Assembly (NCBI RefSeq): GCF_016919175.1
Contig: NZ_JAFFPU010000038.1
Location: 36,553 to 100,552, forward strand
Reading direction: 5' to 3'
Length of the DNA stretch: 64,000 nt
Source of the DNA: Leptospira ainlahdjerensis
GTDB lineage: Bacteria; Spirochaetota; Leptospiria; Leptospirales; Leptospiraceae
The notes beneath the pieces are model-generated. The model made no database searches. It was not told the origin of the DNA and saw only the letters and a program-made list of their open reading frames with translations. Within the stretch, counting starts at the first letter, position 1. Each line of letters opens with the position of its first letter. Positions 9,144-17,223 of the stretch are shown piece after piece. The position numbers and the translations under genes are program-made.

Positions 9144-9956
9144 TCAAAAACGAACCGTCAAACCTCCGGAAATTTCTTTCTCTCTTCCTGAAAAAGAAAC
9201 GTTCAAAGTAGGGACTATCATCCAGTCCTCGTATTTGTAACCGATATACGCATCCAAAAGAAGAACAAACAAAAGTCCGGAGACGATCCAATCTCGTTCC
9301 TGAAGATAACGGGACTTTTCTAGGATTTGTCCGTCGCTCAATCGAACCTTGTTATAAGTAGAATACGCTTCGTTGATGCCCGCAGCCAGTATCAGATTGG
9401 TATCTCGGAGCCAGAGCGCGTACAAAAATTCGAACGGGAATCCGTAATTGGGATCTTCGGAAACAAAACCCGGTTCCTGTAGATAAACGTAACTTCTTTC
9501 CACAAGTGCCAGCTCGGCGAGAATGAAAAAAAAACCCAATCCTTTCCAGGCATAAGAATCCGAACGAACCAAACGAGACCAACCGGGAATCAACCCCTCC
9601 GAAAACGACCTCAAACCGGATGTCTTTTTCGGGATCGCGTCCGCAACGTCTAAAAAGAGTTCCTTCTCTTTTGTCGTCTCCGCGCTTTTTTTAATCTTTG
9701 TTTGTGATTGTGGGCTCGGGAGAATTTGCGCCGACTTGGGAACGTCGTCCGAAATGAATATTTTTAGAACTTCGGAAAGAGAAATGTTTTCCACCTTACC
9801 GTTTGTGTGCGAGATTTCAAAACCGTTCGTTACAGGTTTGATCTTTACGTTTTCGATCTTTCTGCCGTTTTTTAAAAGGACTGATTTGGCGCTCAGATCC
9901 AGACTCAAAAAACAACAGAGAAACAAAAACGGACAAAAGCGAGTAAAGATTCGCAT
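9144..9956 (-). CDS. Tandem paralog B, membrane protein, left copy
   Basis: 270 aa from the ATG at 9956, which begins a normal signal sequence (MRIFTRFC); the frame extends upstream without a ribosome site. Same layout as paralog A: signal sequence, LLKNGRKIENVKIKP beta domain, charged linker, SEGLIPGWSRLVRSDSYAWK segment, two hydrophobic helices and a GGLTVRF end. Clearly a tandem duplicate, with the same orientation and promoter box. Function unknown; its closeness to the ECF sigma genes suggests an envelope-stress role. Copy at 17493-18305. Confidence 0.75.
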   Translation of the reverse strand: MRIFTRFCPFLFLCCFLSLDLSAKSVLLKNGRKIENVKIKPVTNGFEISHTNGKVENISLSEVLKIFISDDVPKSAQILPSPQSQTKIKKSAETTKEKELFLDVADAIPKKTSGLRSFSEGLIPGWSRLVRSDSYAWKGLGFFFILAELALVERSYVYLQEPGFVSEDPNYGFPFEFLYALWLRDTNLILAAGINEAYSTYNKVRLSDGQILEKSRYLQERDWIVSGLLFVLLLDAYIGYKYEDWMIVPTLNVSFSGREKEISGGLTVRF

Positions 9957-9983
9957 TCTTTGAATGGGAGTTCCAACCTTTGT

Positions 9984-9992
9984 TTGAGTCAA
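9984..9992 (-). promoter_or_regulatory. TTGACTCAA box of paralog B, left copy
   Basis: Same nonamer and same 27-nt distance to the ATG as in paralog A. The -10 match (TCCCAT) is weaker. Confidence 0.45.
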
Positions 9993-10225
9993 CTCGTAAA
10001 TGAACTGGAAACCTCGGTTTAGAAATGGAAAGCCCTGGAACAAAGAAAGACTTCCGATGTTAAAAATCAAATTCTCGGATCGAATTTTGATTCGAACTTT
10101 AGCCGATCCAAAATTCTCAGGAGAATCGAAATTCTAAACCGAAAACATTCGATCGAAGAAACGTGAGAAGACCAGGATTCGCAAAAATGAAAAACCATTC
10201 CCATCTTAGAACAAGATAGGAATTT

Positions 10226-10256
10226 CCTCGAAAAATGAGATACATTTTTGTCGAGG
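10226..10256 (+). promoter_or_regulatory. Leader hairpin over the ribosome site of sigma copy 1, left copy
   Basis: CCTCG-AAAAAT pairs with ATTTTT-G-TCGAGG (one bulge), ending 7 nt before the ATG. The 3' strand contains the CGAGG that would serve as ribosome site, and a T5 run follows. It can be read as a translational switch or as an attenuator. Confidence 0.5.
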
Positions 10257-10263
10257 TTTTTGT

Positions 10264-10797
10264 ATGGAAGAAGTTCGAACGCTTGATTTTGACGAATTGT
10301 ATCCAAAGAATTACGATAAGATCTTTCGATTCTTATTGGGTAAAGGTGCGTCTCAAGAAGAAGCGGAAGAGGTTTGCCAGGAAACGTTTATCAAGGTTCT
10401 ACATCATTGGGAAAGTTTTGATCCCTCGAAAGGGAACGTAAGCTCCTGGATGATAACCATCGCAAAAAATCAGTTTTTCGATTTAATGCGAAAAAAAAAT
10501 TCTACACAAGGCAAAGAAATCGAAAATTCTCAGGAATACATAGAATCGATCGCACAAGCAAAGGCAAAAAACGAGGATGAAAAAAACCGATTGGATCTTT
10601 TGAAAGACACGGTGGAAAGCCTTCCTCCTTTGGAAAAGGAAATCATTCAACTTCGTTTTATGAAAAAATATACGATCAAAGAAACTTCCGAACAACTGGG
10701 AATTTCGGTAAGAACCGTGAATCGGAAAACATACGCATCCTTGACCATACTGCGTATGAAATTACAAGGGTCTGATTTTGGCTTTGGAAGTCTTTGA
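10264..10797 (+). CDS. ECF sigma factor, copy 1, left arm
   Basis: 177 aa. Sigma region 2 covers residues about 10-75 ([39 protein letters not shown]). Region 4 covers about 115-170 ([30 protein letters not shown] helix-turn-helix). It directs RNA polymerase to alternative promoters. Nearly identical to the gene at 11107; over 562 shared bp I see only three substitutions, all near the 5' end. This copy has its own leader and lacks an intact anti-sigma gene behind it. Copy at 16652-17185. Confidence 0.9.
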   Translation: MEEVRTLDFDELYPKNYDKIFRFLLGKGASQEEAEEVCQETFIKVLHHWESFDPSKGNVSSWMITIAKNQFFDLMRKKNSTQGKEIENSQEYIESIAQAKAKNEDEKNRLDLLKDTVESLPPLEKEIIQLRFMKKYTIKETSEQLGISVRTVNRKTYASLTILRMKLQGSDFGFGSL

Positions 10798-10831
10798 GGA
10801 GGCGAAATGGAAAACGACAACAAGAACAGTC
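10270..10831 (+). repeat. Direct repeat spanning sigma copy 1, left arm
   Basis: 562 bp repeated at 11122-11683 (offset 852 bp) with three mismatches, all within the first 40 bp. It ends inside the first codons of the downstream anti-sigma frame. Confidence 0.95.
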
Positions 10832-10998
10832 CAAGCAGAAACAAAAAAATTAGAATCAAAAAAGCGAGCAAAGATTCGTATTCTTCGAGTAAAAAGCTAA
10901 ACTTGAGAGCCGATAAACGCCCTTCTCATCGCGTCCTACATCGTACGATCAAAATTTTGGAATGGAATCCTCAGGGAAAGACAGTGAATTCGATTTAA
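10807..10998 (+). pseudogene. Truncated anti-sigma start fused to unrelated sequence, left arm
   Basis: The first eight codons (MENDNKNS) and the ribosome site copy the start of the FecR-like anti-sigma gene at 11659. After the repeat ends, the frame runs 55 more codons of Lys/Arg-rich sequence with no similarity to the anti-sigma factor. Part of it overlaps, on the opposite strand, a remnant of a third paralog of the A/B family. Probably a non-functional by-product of the sigma duplication. Confidence 0.6.
10835..10887 (-). pseudogene. 5' remnant of a third A/B-family paralog, left arm
   Basis: Read on the minus strand from about 10887, the sequence ATACGAATCTTTGCTCGC closely matches the first codons of paralog B (ATGCGAATCTTTACTCGC), and a T-rich signal-peptide-like stretch follows. 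The start codon is ATA, and the match stops where the sigma repeat begins. Confidence 0.4.
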
Positions 10999-11068
10999 AT
11001 CCGTCTAAAATGCGGAAAGAAAATTCCATTCACAAAAAATCAAAAAAACTTTTTTTTAGAATTTAGCT

Positions 11069-11094
11069 GGCACTTTTTCTCAAGTCGAATCGTT
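11069..11094 (+). promoter_or_regulatory. Predicted ECF promoter of sigma copy 2, left arm
   Basis: GGCAC (11069-11073), 17-nt spacer, CGTT (11091-11094). The start codon is 12 nt further, so the transcript would be almost leaderless. The same arrangement precedes the lipoprotein gene at 8048, as expected of an autoregulated ECF factor. Confidence 0.55.
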
Positions 11095-11106
11095 ACTTGT
11101 TATAGA

Positions 11107-11649
11107 ATGGGTGAAAACTCTGAAGTTCGAACGTTCGATTTTGACGAATTGTATTCAAAGAATTACGATAAGATCTTTCGATTCTTATTGGGTAAAGGTG
11201 CGTCTCAAGAAGAAGCGGAAGAGGTTTGCCAGGAAACGTTTATCAAGGTTCTACATCATTGGGAAAGTTTTGATCCCTCGAAAGGGAACGTAAGCTCCTG
11301 GATGATAACCATCGCAAAAAATCAGTTTTTCGATTTAATGCGAAAAAAAAATTCTACACAAGGCAAAGAAATCGAAAATTCTCAGGAATACATAGAATCG
11401 ATCGCACAAGCAAAGGCAAAAAACGAGGATGAAAAAAACCGATTGGATCTTTTGAAAGACACGGTGGAAAGCCTTCCTCCTTTGGAAAAGGAAATCATTC
11501 AACTTCGTTTTATGAAAAAATATACGATCAAAGAAACTTCCGAACAACTGGGAATTTCGGTAAGAACCGTGAATCGGAAAACATACGCATCCTTGACCAT
11601 ACTGCGTATGAAATTACAAGGGTCTGATTTTGGCTTTGGAAGTCTTTGA
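11107..11649 (+). CDS. ECF sigma factor, copy 2, left arm
   Basis: 180 aa. Differs from copy 1 only at the N-terminus ([18 protein letters not shown] against [15 protein letters not shown]). Same region 2 and region 4 helix-turn-helix. The stop (TGA) overlaps the ribosome site of the FecR-like gene that starts 9 bp later, so sigma and anti-sigma are translated from one message. Probably the ancestral locus of the pair, because only here is the anti-sigma gene intact. Copy at 15800-16342. Confidence 0.92.
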   Translation: MGENSEVRTFDFDELYSKNYDKIFRFLLGKGASQEEAEEVCQETFIKVLHHWESFDPSKGNVSSWMITIAKNQFFDLMRKKNSTQGKEIENSQEYIESIAQAKAKNEDEKNRLDLLKDTVESLPPLEKEIIQLRFMKKYTIKETSEQLGISVRTVNRKTYASLTILRMKLQGSDFGFGSL

Positions 11650-11683
11650 GGAGGCGAAATGGAAAACGACAACAAGAACAGTC
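11122..11683 (+). repeat. Direct repeat spanning sigma copy 2, left arm
   Basis: Partner of 10270-10831. Confidence 0.95.
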
Positions 11684-12723
11684 GGAGATCAAAAATGCAG
11701 AAAGCCATCGCCAACGAAATGACCCGGCTCGAACTCGCCGAGTTTTTATCCGATCATCAAACAAAGAAAGAATTCTTCGCACTGATGAAATTAAAAAAGG
11801 ATCTCGGTTCGATCGGCGCGATCGAACCTTCAAGTTCTTCGGAAGCGAAAAAAAGAGTTAATTTTAAATTCGGCCTTTTAGCGGCGGCCTCCTTATTTTT
11901 GATTTCAGCCCTGGCTCTTTACTTCCGTTTTTTTTATGAAGCTGCAAATGCGAACGAGTTCGAAGTCGCAAAATCCATCGTTACCGGAACCTGCGAGATT
12001 CAAAACTTTCAACAAAAGGTAGTATTAAAAAGCGGGAAAGAATCCTTTTGCGACCATCAAATCCAAGGTGAGATCGGATTGATCGTGAGAACGTTTCCAG
12101 AATCGGAATTTCAAATTCATAAAAACGAGGATGGGATTCTCTTGGAGTTACGCTCCGGGATTGTGATCGTCACTACAAAACGAAAAAACTCCGCAGTTTC
12201 GATCCGTGCCCGAGTCCACTCCATTTCTTCCCAACTGTTGGGAACCACTTTGGTCCTTTTCTCGGAAGGGAATTTAGATCATTATAAAATACTTGTGTTA
12301 GAAGGAAACATTCGAGTGCCGGATTCCTATGGAGAAGCCCAAAAAACCTTCGACGTAGGCTCCGGATACTCTATTTTTGAAATGGATCCGAAGTCAAAAG
12401 AAGATTCCTCAAAAAAAATCGTAACGGAAAAAATCAATCCTAAGGATTTAAAAAAATACTCCAGTCTTTCCGATGATTCGCAAAAGATCCTTCAAACCGA
12501 AGAAACAAAACACGATTCTCGGACGGTCGAATATATAAAACGGGAACTTACTTCCGAATCGAATAGGATCGAGGAACCTACGTATAAAATCACCCTCAAG
12601 GACAAAACAAAATACGTGGGAAAAATCCAGGAGAACGAAAATTCTTATATCCTTACCGATAAAAAGGGAGTTGAAATCAGGATCGATAAAAAAGACATAG
12701 TTGAGTTGGAATTGGTTCCTTAA
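11659..12723 (+). CDS. FecR-like membrane anti-sigma factor, left copy
   Basis: 354 aa. The cytoplasmic N-terminus (about 1-70) contains an ELAEFLSDHQTKKEFF helix that probably holds the sigma factor. One transmembrane helix follows (about 72-92, LLAAASLFLISALAL). The periplasmic part has a FecR-type beta region (about 110-215: VVLKSGKES, LELRSGIVIV, LVLEGNIRV). The C-terminal domain of about 45 residues (ITLKDKTKYVGKI to the end) resembles the beta domain of paralogs A and B. It sits directly behind sigma copy 2. The signal it senses is unknown. Copy at 14726-15790. Confidence 0.85.
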   Translation: MENDNKNSRRSKMQKAIANEMTRLELAEFLSDHQTKKEFFALMKLKKDLGSIGAIEPSSSSEAKKRVNFKFGLLAAASLFLISALALYFRFFYEAANANEFEVAKSIVTGTCEIQNFQQKVVLKSGKESFCDHQIQGEIGLIVRTFPESEFQIHKNEDGILLELRSGIVIVTTKRKNSAVSIRARVHSISSQLLGTTLVLFSEGNLDHYKILVLEGNIRVPDSYGEAQKTFDVGSGYSIFEMDPKSKEDSSKKIVTEKINPKDLKKYSSLSDDSQKILQTEETKHDSRTVEYIKRELTSESNRIEEPTYKITLKDKTKYVGKIQENENSYILTDKKGVEIRIDKKDIVELELVP

Positions 12724-12810
12724 AAACCAATAATCCTAGAAAAAGTCCCGCATTGGAAACGGATAAAGTCGAAAACGAAGAGATTCTTTAATTGATTATA
12801 AATTTCTAAA

Positions 12811-13209
12811 TTACAATTTTTTACTAATAACGGGGATACTAATCGGAGGATTGCTCGCGTCGCAAACAAAGGTGGAAAGCGCGGTGGAGACGATCGATAT
12901 CAAAAAAATCCGATCGGCGCATTCGTCCACCGCATCCTTCTGATAAACTTTCTTTTCGTCGATTCCCATCGAATCCGGTATGACTAACGTGAGAGTGAGC
13001 CCCGCCAAAGAAGCGGATCGAACCGGCTCGGCTTCCGAGAGTCCCATGATATAAACCAACTGACTGAGCAAAAGACGGTCCGATATAATCTCTTTTGCTT
13101 CCTTACCCGTTACAAGGCTTGGATTGATGTCTAAATAGGCGCAGTCCTTGCAAAGAAAAACCGCAAAGAGGAGAAATAAAGAATTGGCTTTTATTTTTCC
13201 GAACAGCAT
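12811..13209 (-). CDS. Small four-cysteine lipoprotein, left copy
   Basis: 132 aa. The hydrophobic signal sequence ends in LFAVFLC, followed by CKDCAY; two more cysteines lie at DECADR and TFVCDA. The pattern recalls a Leptospira-restricted four-cysteine lipoprotein family, recognised by pattern only. It converges on the anti-sigma gene and is co-oriented with the truncated BamE-motif gene. Copy at 14240-14638. Confidence 0.75.
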   Translation of the reverse strand: MLFGKIKANSLFLLFAVFLCKDCAYLDINPSLVTGKEAKEIISDRLLLSQLVYIMGLSEAEPVRSASLAGLTLTLVIPDSMGIDEKKVYQKDAVDECADRIFLISIVSTALSTFVCDASNPPISIPVISKKL

Positions 13210-13312
13210 ACTTTATCAGACGATACGATCCCTTTGTTTTTTCGAATTCTATTCAAAATACGATAAAAAGGGATCGGAGCGACCGACGTCTAAGTAGTTC
13301 GGTTTAATTTTT

Positions 13313-13671
13313 TTAGTATTTAGGCCAGACTATGGAGTCGTCCTTAAATAGAGGACTGAATCCGAAAAAGATCAATTCGTTTTCTTCAAATTGAAAGATC
13401 GCGTTCAACTGATCCGAGAAAGCGGTGACACCTTCCTCAGCGTCTTCCTCTTCATCATGCTCGTGCTCTTCATCGTCTTCTTCCAGATCGTTGACGCCGT
13501 TTTTTTCGAGAAGGTCTCGGATCGTTTCGATGGATTCTCCAATGATCGGTTTTCCATAGAGAAGAATCGAAGGATTGGAAATCGTTATCGAGTAGAGTTT
13601 GTTGTCCTCGTCCGCGTCGAACTCGTATTCTGCTTCCTGAGAAAAATATTCATATCCCGTAGACTGTGAAC
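13313..13671 (-). pseudogene. 5'-truncated copy of the BamE-motif acidic protein
   Basis: Exact reverse complement of 13778-14136, i.e. codons from about 39 onward of the intact gene on the other arm. It lacks the first 38 codons because the palindrome loop begins here. Read upstream into the loop, the frame meets antisense sequence, so no sensible N-terminus is supplied. Confidence 0.9.
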
Positions 13672-14136
13672 ATTGAAATTGGAAAGGGATTGAACGGACT
13701 TTATTTTGGAATGTCGATGGAAGAAGTAAAGGCTAAGTTGGGAGAACCGGACGAGGTTTACAACTACGACTACGAAGGTTCACAGTCTACGGGATATGAA
13801 TATTTTTCTCAGGAAGCAGAATACGAGTTCGACGCGGACGAGGACAACAAACTCTACTCGATAACGATTTCCAATCCTTCGATTCTTCTCTATGGAAAAC
13901 CGATCATTGGAGAATCCATCGAAACGATCCGAGACCTTCTCGAAAAAAACGGCGTCAACGATCTGGAAGAAGACGATGAAGAGCACGAGCATGATGAAGA
14001 GGAAGACGCTGAGGAAGGTGTCACCGCTTTCTCGGATCAGTTGAACGCGATCTTTCAATTTGAAGAAAACGAATTGATCTTTTTCGGATTCAGTCCTCTA
14101 TTTAAGGACGACTCCATAGTCTGGCCTAAATACTAA
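13666..14136 (+). CDS. BamE/SmpA-motif acidic protein spanning the palindrome loop
   Basis: 156 aa, start GTG at 13666. Residues about 9-30 show the [20 protein letters not shown] pattern of the SmpA/BamE-like fold, but no signal peptide is present, so it is probably cytoplasmic. A run of Glu, Asp and His (about 100-117) makes it strongly acidic. Codons 1-2 lie in the end of the left arm, codons 3 to about 38 in the unique loop and the rest in the right arm. The ancestral start was therefore probably ATG, changed to GTG at the junction. No clear ribosome site. Function unknown. Confidence 0.75.
   Translation: MNIEIGKGLNGLYFGMSMEEVKAKLGEPDEVYNYDYEGSQSTGYEYFSQEAEYEFDADEDNKLYSITISNPSILLYGKPIIGESIETIRDLLEKNGVNDLEEDDEEHEHDEEEDAEEGVTAFSDQLNAIFQFEENELIFFGFSPLFKDDSIVWPKY
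13672..13777. other. Unique loop between the inverted-repeat arms
   Basis: 106 bp present once, flanked by GTGAAC (13666-13671) and GTTCAC (13778-13783). It encodes the N-terminal part of the BamE-motif protein. Pairing stops cleanly: 13672 is A and its partner 13777 is G. Confidence 0.95.
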
Positions 14137-14239
14137 AAAAATTAAACCGAACTACTTAGACGTCGGTCGCTCCGATCCCTTTTTATCGTATTTTGAATAG
14201 AATTCGAAAAAACAAAGGGATCGTATCGTCTGATAAAGT

Positions 14240-14638
14240 ATGCTGTTCGGAAAAATAAAAGCCAATTCTTTATTTCTCCTCTTTGCGGTTTTTCTTTGCA
14301 AGGACTGCGCCTATTTAGACATCAATCCAAGCCTTGTAACGGGTAAGGAAGCAAAAGAGATTATATCGGACCGTCTTTTGCTCAGTCAGTTGGTTTATAT
14401 CATGGGACTCTCGGAAGCCGAGCCGGTTCGATCCGCTTCTTTGGCGGGGCTCACTCTCACGTTAGTCATACCGGATTCGATGGGAATCGACGAAAAGAAA
14501 GTTTATCAGAAGGATGCGGTGGACGAATGCGCCGATCGGATTTTTTTGATATCGATCGTCTCCACCGCGCTTTCCACCTTTGTTTGCGACGCGAGCAATC
14601 CTCCGATTAGTATCCCCGTTATTAGTAAAAAATTGTAA
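14240..14638 (+). CDS. Small four-cysteine lipoprotein, right copy
   Basis: Identical to 12811-13209. Here it follows the intact BamE-motif gene in the same direction with 103 bp between them. Signal sequence with Cys at the FLC and KDC positions, and two further cysteines in the mature part. Confidence 0.75.
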   Translation: MLFGKIKANSLFLLFAVFLCKDCAYLDINPSLVTGKEAKEIISDRLLLSQLVYIMGLSEAEPVRSASLAGLTLTLVIPDSMGIDEKKVYQKDAVDECADRIFLISIVSTALSTFVCDASNPPISIPVISKKL

Positions 14639-14725
14639 TTTAGAAATTTATAATCAATTAAAGAATCTCTTCGTTTTCGACTTTATCCGTTTCCAATGCG
14701 GGACTTTTTCTAGGATTATTGGTTT

Positions 14726-15790
14726 TTAAGGAACCAATTCCAACTCAACTATGTCTTTTTTATCGATCCTGATTTCAACTCCCTTTTTATCGGTAAGGAT
14801 ATAAGAATTTTCGTTCTCCTGGATTTTTCCCACGTATTTTGTTTTGTCCTTGAGGGTGATTTTATACGTAGGTTCCTCGATCCTATTCGATTCGGAAGTA
14901 AGTTCCCGTTTTATATATTCGACCGTCCGAGAATCGTGTTTTGTTTCTTCGGTTTGAAGGATCTTTTGCGAATCATCGGAAAGACTGGAGTATTTTTTTA
15001 AATCCTTAGGATTGATTTTTTCCGTTACGATTTTTTTTGAGGAATCTTCTTTTGACTTCGGATCCATTTCAAAAATAGAGTATCCGGAGCCTACGTCGAA
15101 GGTTTTTTGGGCTTCTCCATAGGAATCCGGCACTCGAATGTTTCCTTCTAACACAAGTATTTTATAATGATCTAAATTCCCTTCCGAGAAAAGGACCAAA
15201 GTGGTTCCCAACAGTTGGGAAGAAATGGAGTGGACTCGGGCACGGATCGAAACTGCGGAGTTTTTTCGTTTTGTAGTGACGATCACAATCCCGGAGCGTA
15301 ACTCCAAGAGAATCCCATCCTCGTTTTTATGAATTTGAAATTCCGATTCTGGAAACGTTCTCACGATCAATCCGATCTCACCTTGGATTTGATGGTCGCA
15401 AAAGGATTCTTTCCCGCTTTTTAATACTACCTTTTGTTGAAAGTTTTGAATCTCGCAGGTTCCGGTAACGATGGATTTTGCGACTTCGAACTCGTTCGCA
15501 TTTGCAGCTTCATAAAAAAAACGGAAGTAAAGAGCCAGGGCTGAAATCAAAAATAAGGAGGCCGCCGCTAAAAGGCCGAATTTAAAATTAACTCTTTTTT
15601 TCGCTTCCGAAGAACTTGAAGGTTCGATCGCGCCGATCGAACCGAGATCCTTTTTTAATTTCATCAGTGCGAAGAATTCTTTCTTTGTTTGATGATCGGA
15701 TAAAAACTCGGCGAGTTCGAGCCGGGTCATTTCGTTGGCGATGGCTTTCTGCATTTTTGATCTCCGACTGTTCTTGTTGTCGTTTTCCAT
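14726..15790 (-). CDS. FecR-like membrane anti-sigma factor, right copy
   Basis: Identical 354-aa protein to 11659-12723: N-terminal sigma-binding region, one transmembrane helix, FecR-like periplasmic region and C-terminal beta domain. It lies 9 bp behind its sigma gene, so with the left copy there are two complete sigma/anti-sigma pairs in the window. Confidence 0.85.
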   Translation of the reverse strand: MENDNKNSRRSKMQKAIANEMTRLELAEFLSDHQTKKEFFALMKLKKDLGSIGAIEPSSSSEAKKRVNFKFGLLAAASLFLISALALYFRFFYEAANANEFEVAKSIVTGTCEIQNFQQKVVLKSGKESFCDHQIQGEIGLIVRTFPESEFQIHKNEDGILLELRSGIVIVTTKRKNSAVSIRARVHSISSQLLGTTLVLFSEGNLDHYKILVLEGNIRVPDSYGEAQKTFDVGSGYSIFEMDPKSKEDSSKKIVTEKINPKDLKKYSSLSDDSQKILQTEETKHDSRTVEYIKRELTSESNRIEEPTYKITLKDKTKYVGKIQENENSYILTDKKGVEIRIDKKDIVELELVP

Positions 15791-16327
15791 TTCGCCTCCT
15801 CAAAGACTTCCAAAGCCAAAATCAGACCCTTGTAATTTCATACGCAGTATGGTCAAGGATGCGTATGTTTTCCGATTCACGGTTCTTACCGAAATTCCCA
15901 GTTGTTCGGAAGTTTCTTTGATCGTATATTTTTTCATAAAACGAAGTTGAATGATTTCCTTTTCCAAAGGAGGAAGGCTTTCCACCGTGTCTTTCAAAAG
16001 ATCCAATCGGTTTTTTTCATCCTCGTTTTTTGCCTTTGCTTGTGCGATCGATTCTATGTATTCCTGAGAATTTTCGATTTCTTTGCCTTGTGTAGAATTT
16101 TTTTTTCGCATTAAATCGAAAAACTGATTTTTTGCGATGGTTATCATCCAGGAGCTTACGTTCCCTTTCGAGGGATCAAAACTTTCCCAATGATGTAGAA
16201 CCTTGATAAACGTTTCCTGGCAAACCTCTTCCGCTTCTTCTTGAGACGCACCTTTACCCAATAAGAATCGAAAGATCTTATCGTAATTCTTTGAATACAA
16301 TTCGTCAAAATCGAACGTTCGAACTTC
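15766..16327 (-). repeat. Direct repeat spanning sigma copy 2, right arm
   Basis: Mirror of 11122-11683; partner 16618-17179 in the same arm. Confidence 0.95.
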
Positions 16328-16342
16328 AGAGTTTTCACCCAT
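15800..16342 (-). CDS. ECF sigma factor, copy 2, right arm
   Basis: Identical to 11107-11649 (180 aa; sigma regions 2 and 4). It has the same predicted GGCAC-N17-CGTT promoter at 16355-16380 and is followed directly by the anti-sigma gene. Confidence 0.92.
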   Translation of the reverse strand: MGENSEVRTFDFDELYSKNYDKIFRFLLGKGASQEEAEEVCQETFIKVLHHWESFDPSKGNVSSWMITIAKNQFFDLMRKKNSTQGKEIENSQEYIESIAQAKAKNEDEKNRLDLLKDTVESLPPLEKEIIQLRFMKKYTIKETSEQLGISVRTVNRKTYASLTILRMKLQGSDFGFGSL

Positions 16343-16354
16343 TCTATAACAAGT

Positions 16355-16380
16355 AACGATTCGACTTGAGAAAAAGTGCC
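16355..16380 (-). promoter_or_regulatory. Predicted ECF promoter of sigma copy 2, right arm
   Basis: Mirror of 11069-11094: GGCAC, 17 nt, CGTT. Confidence 0.55.
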
Positions 16381-16450
16381 AGCTAAATTCTAAAAAAAAG
16401 TTTTTTTGATTTTTTGTGAATGGAATTTTCTTTCCGCATTTTAGACGGAT

Positions 16451-16642
16451 TTAAATCGAATTCACTGTCTTTCCCTGAGGATTCCATTCCAAAATTTTGA
16501 TCGTACGATGTAGGACGCGATGAGAAGGGCGTTTATCGGCTCTCAAGTTTAGCTTTTTACTCGAAGAATACGAATCTTTGCTCGCTTTTTTGATTCTAAT
16601 TTTTTTGTTTCTGCTTGGACTGTTCTTGTTGTCGTTTTCCAT
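16451..16642 (-). pseudogene. Truncated anti-sigma start, right arm
   Basis: Mirror of 10807-10998. Eight anti-sigma codons, then unrelated basic sequence behind sigma copy 1. Confidence 0.6.
16562..16614 (+). pseudogene. 5' remnant of a third A/B-family paralog, right arm
   Basis: Mirror of 10835-10887. The sequence from about 16562 matches the first codons of paralog B with ATA in place of ATG, then is cut by the sigma repeat. Confidence 0.4.
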
Positions 16643-17179
16643 TTCGCCTCCTCAAAGACTTCCAAAGCCAAAATCAGACCCTTGTAATTTCATACGCAGT
16701 ATGGTCAAGGATGCGTATGTTTTCCGATTCACGGTTCTTACCGAAATTCCCAGTTGTTCGGAAGTTTCTTTGATCGTATATTTTTTCATAAAACGAAGTT
16801 GAATGATTTCCTTTTCCAAAGGAGGAAGGCTTTCCACCGTGTCTTTCAAAAGATCCAATCGGTTTTTTTCATCCTCGTTTTTTGCCTTTGCTTGTGCGAT
16901 CGATTCTATGTATTCCTGAGAATTTTCGATTTCTTTGCCTTGTGTAGAATTTTTTTTTCGCATTAAATCGAAAAACTGATTTTTTGCGATGGTTATCATC
17001 CAGGAGCTTACGTTCCCTTTCGAGGGATCAAAACTTTCCCAATGATGTAGAACCTTGATAAACGTTTCCTGGCAAACCTCTTCCGCTTCTTCTTGAGACG
17101 CACCTTTACCCAATAAGAATCGAAAGATCTTATCGTAATTCTTTGGATACAATTCGTCAAAATCAAGCGTTCGAACTTC
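16618..17179 (-). repeat. Direct repeat spanning sigma copy 1, right arm
   Basis: Mirror of 10270-10831. Confidence 0.95.
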
Positions 17180-17185
17180 TTCCAT
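16652..17185 (-). CDS. ECF sigma factor, copy 1, right arm
   Basis: Identical to 10264-10797 (177 aa). With the other three copies this makes four almost identical sigma genes in the window. Its leader hairpin is at 17193-17223. Confidence 0.9.
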   Translation of the reverse strand: MEEVRTLDFDELYPKNYDKIFRFLLGKGASQEEAEEVCQETFIKVLHHWESFDPSKGNVSSWMITIAKNQFFDLMRKKNSTQGKEIENSQEYIESIAQAKAKNEDEKNRLDLLKDTVESLPPLEKEIIQLRFMKKYTIKETSEQLGISVRTVNRKTYASLTILRMKLQGSDFGFGSL

Positions 17186-17192
17186 ACAAAAA

Positions 17193-17223
17193 CCTCGACA
17201 AAAATGTATCTCATTTTTCGAGG
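17193..17223 (-). promoter_or_regulatory. Leader hairpin over the ribosome site of sigma copy 1, right arm
   Basis: Mirror of 10226-10256. Confidence 0.5.

Larger units (their letters stand above)
9957..10263. promoter_or_regulatory. Divergent control region between paralog B and sigma copy 1, left copy
   Basis: 307 bp without a gene. It holds the TTGACTCAA box of paralog B (9984-9992) and the leader hairpin of sigma copy 1 (10226-10256). The GGCAC-N17-CGTW element found before sigma copy 2 is absent here. Confidence 0.5.
1..13671. repeat. Left arm of giant inverted repeat
   Basis: Reverse complement of 13778-27448; paired positions sum to 27449. Every reading frame I compared between the arms has the same coordinates and protein apart from one 89-bp patch (5964-6052). 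The arm is cut by the window start inside a YceI-like gene, so its outer end is not seen. Such a long, almost identical palindrome is unusual in a bacterial chromosome and may be a recent fold-back duplication or an assembly artefact. Confidence 0.97.
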
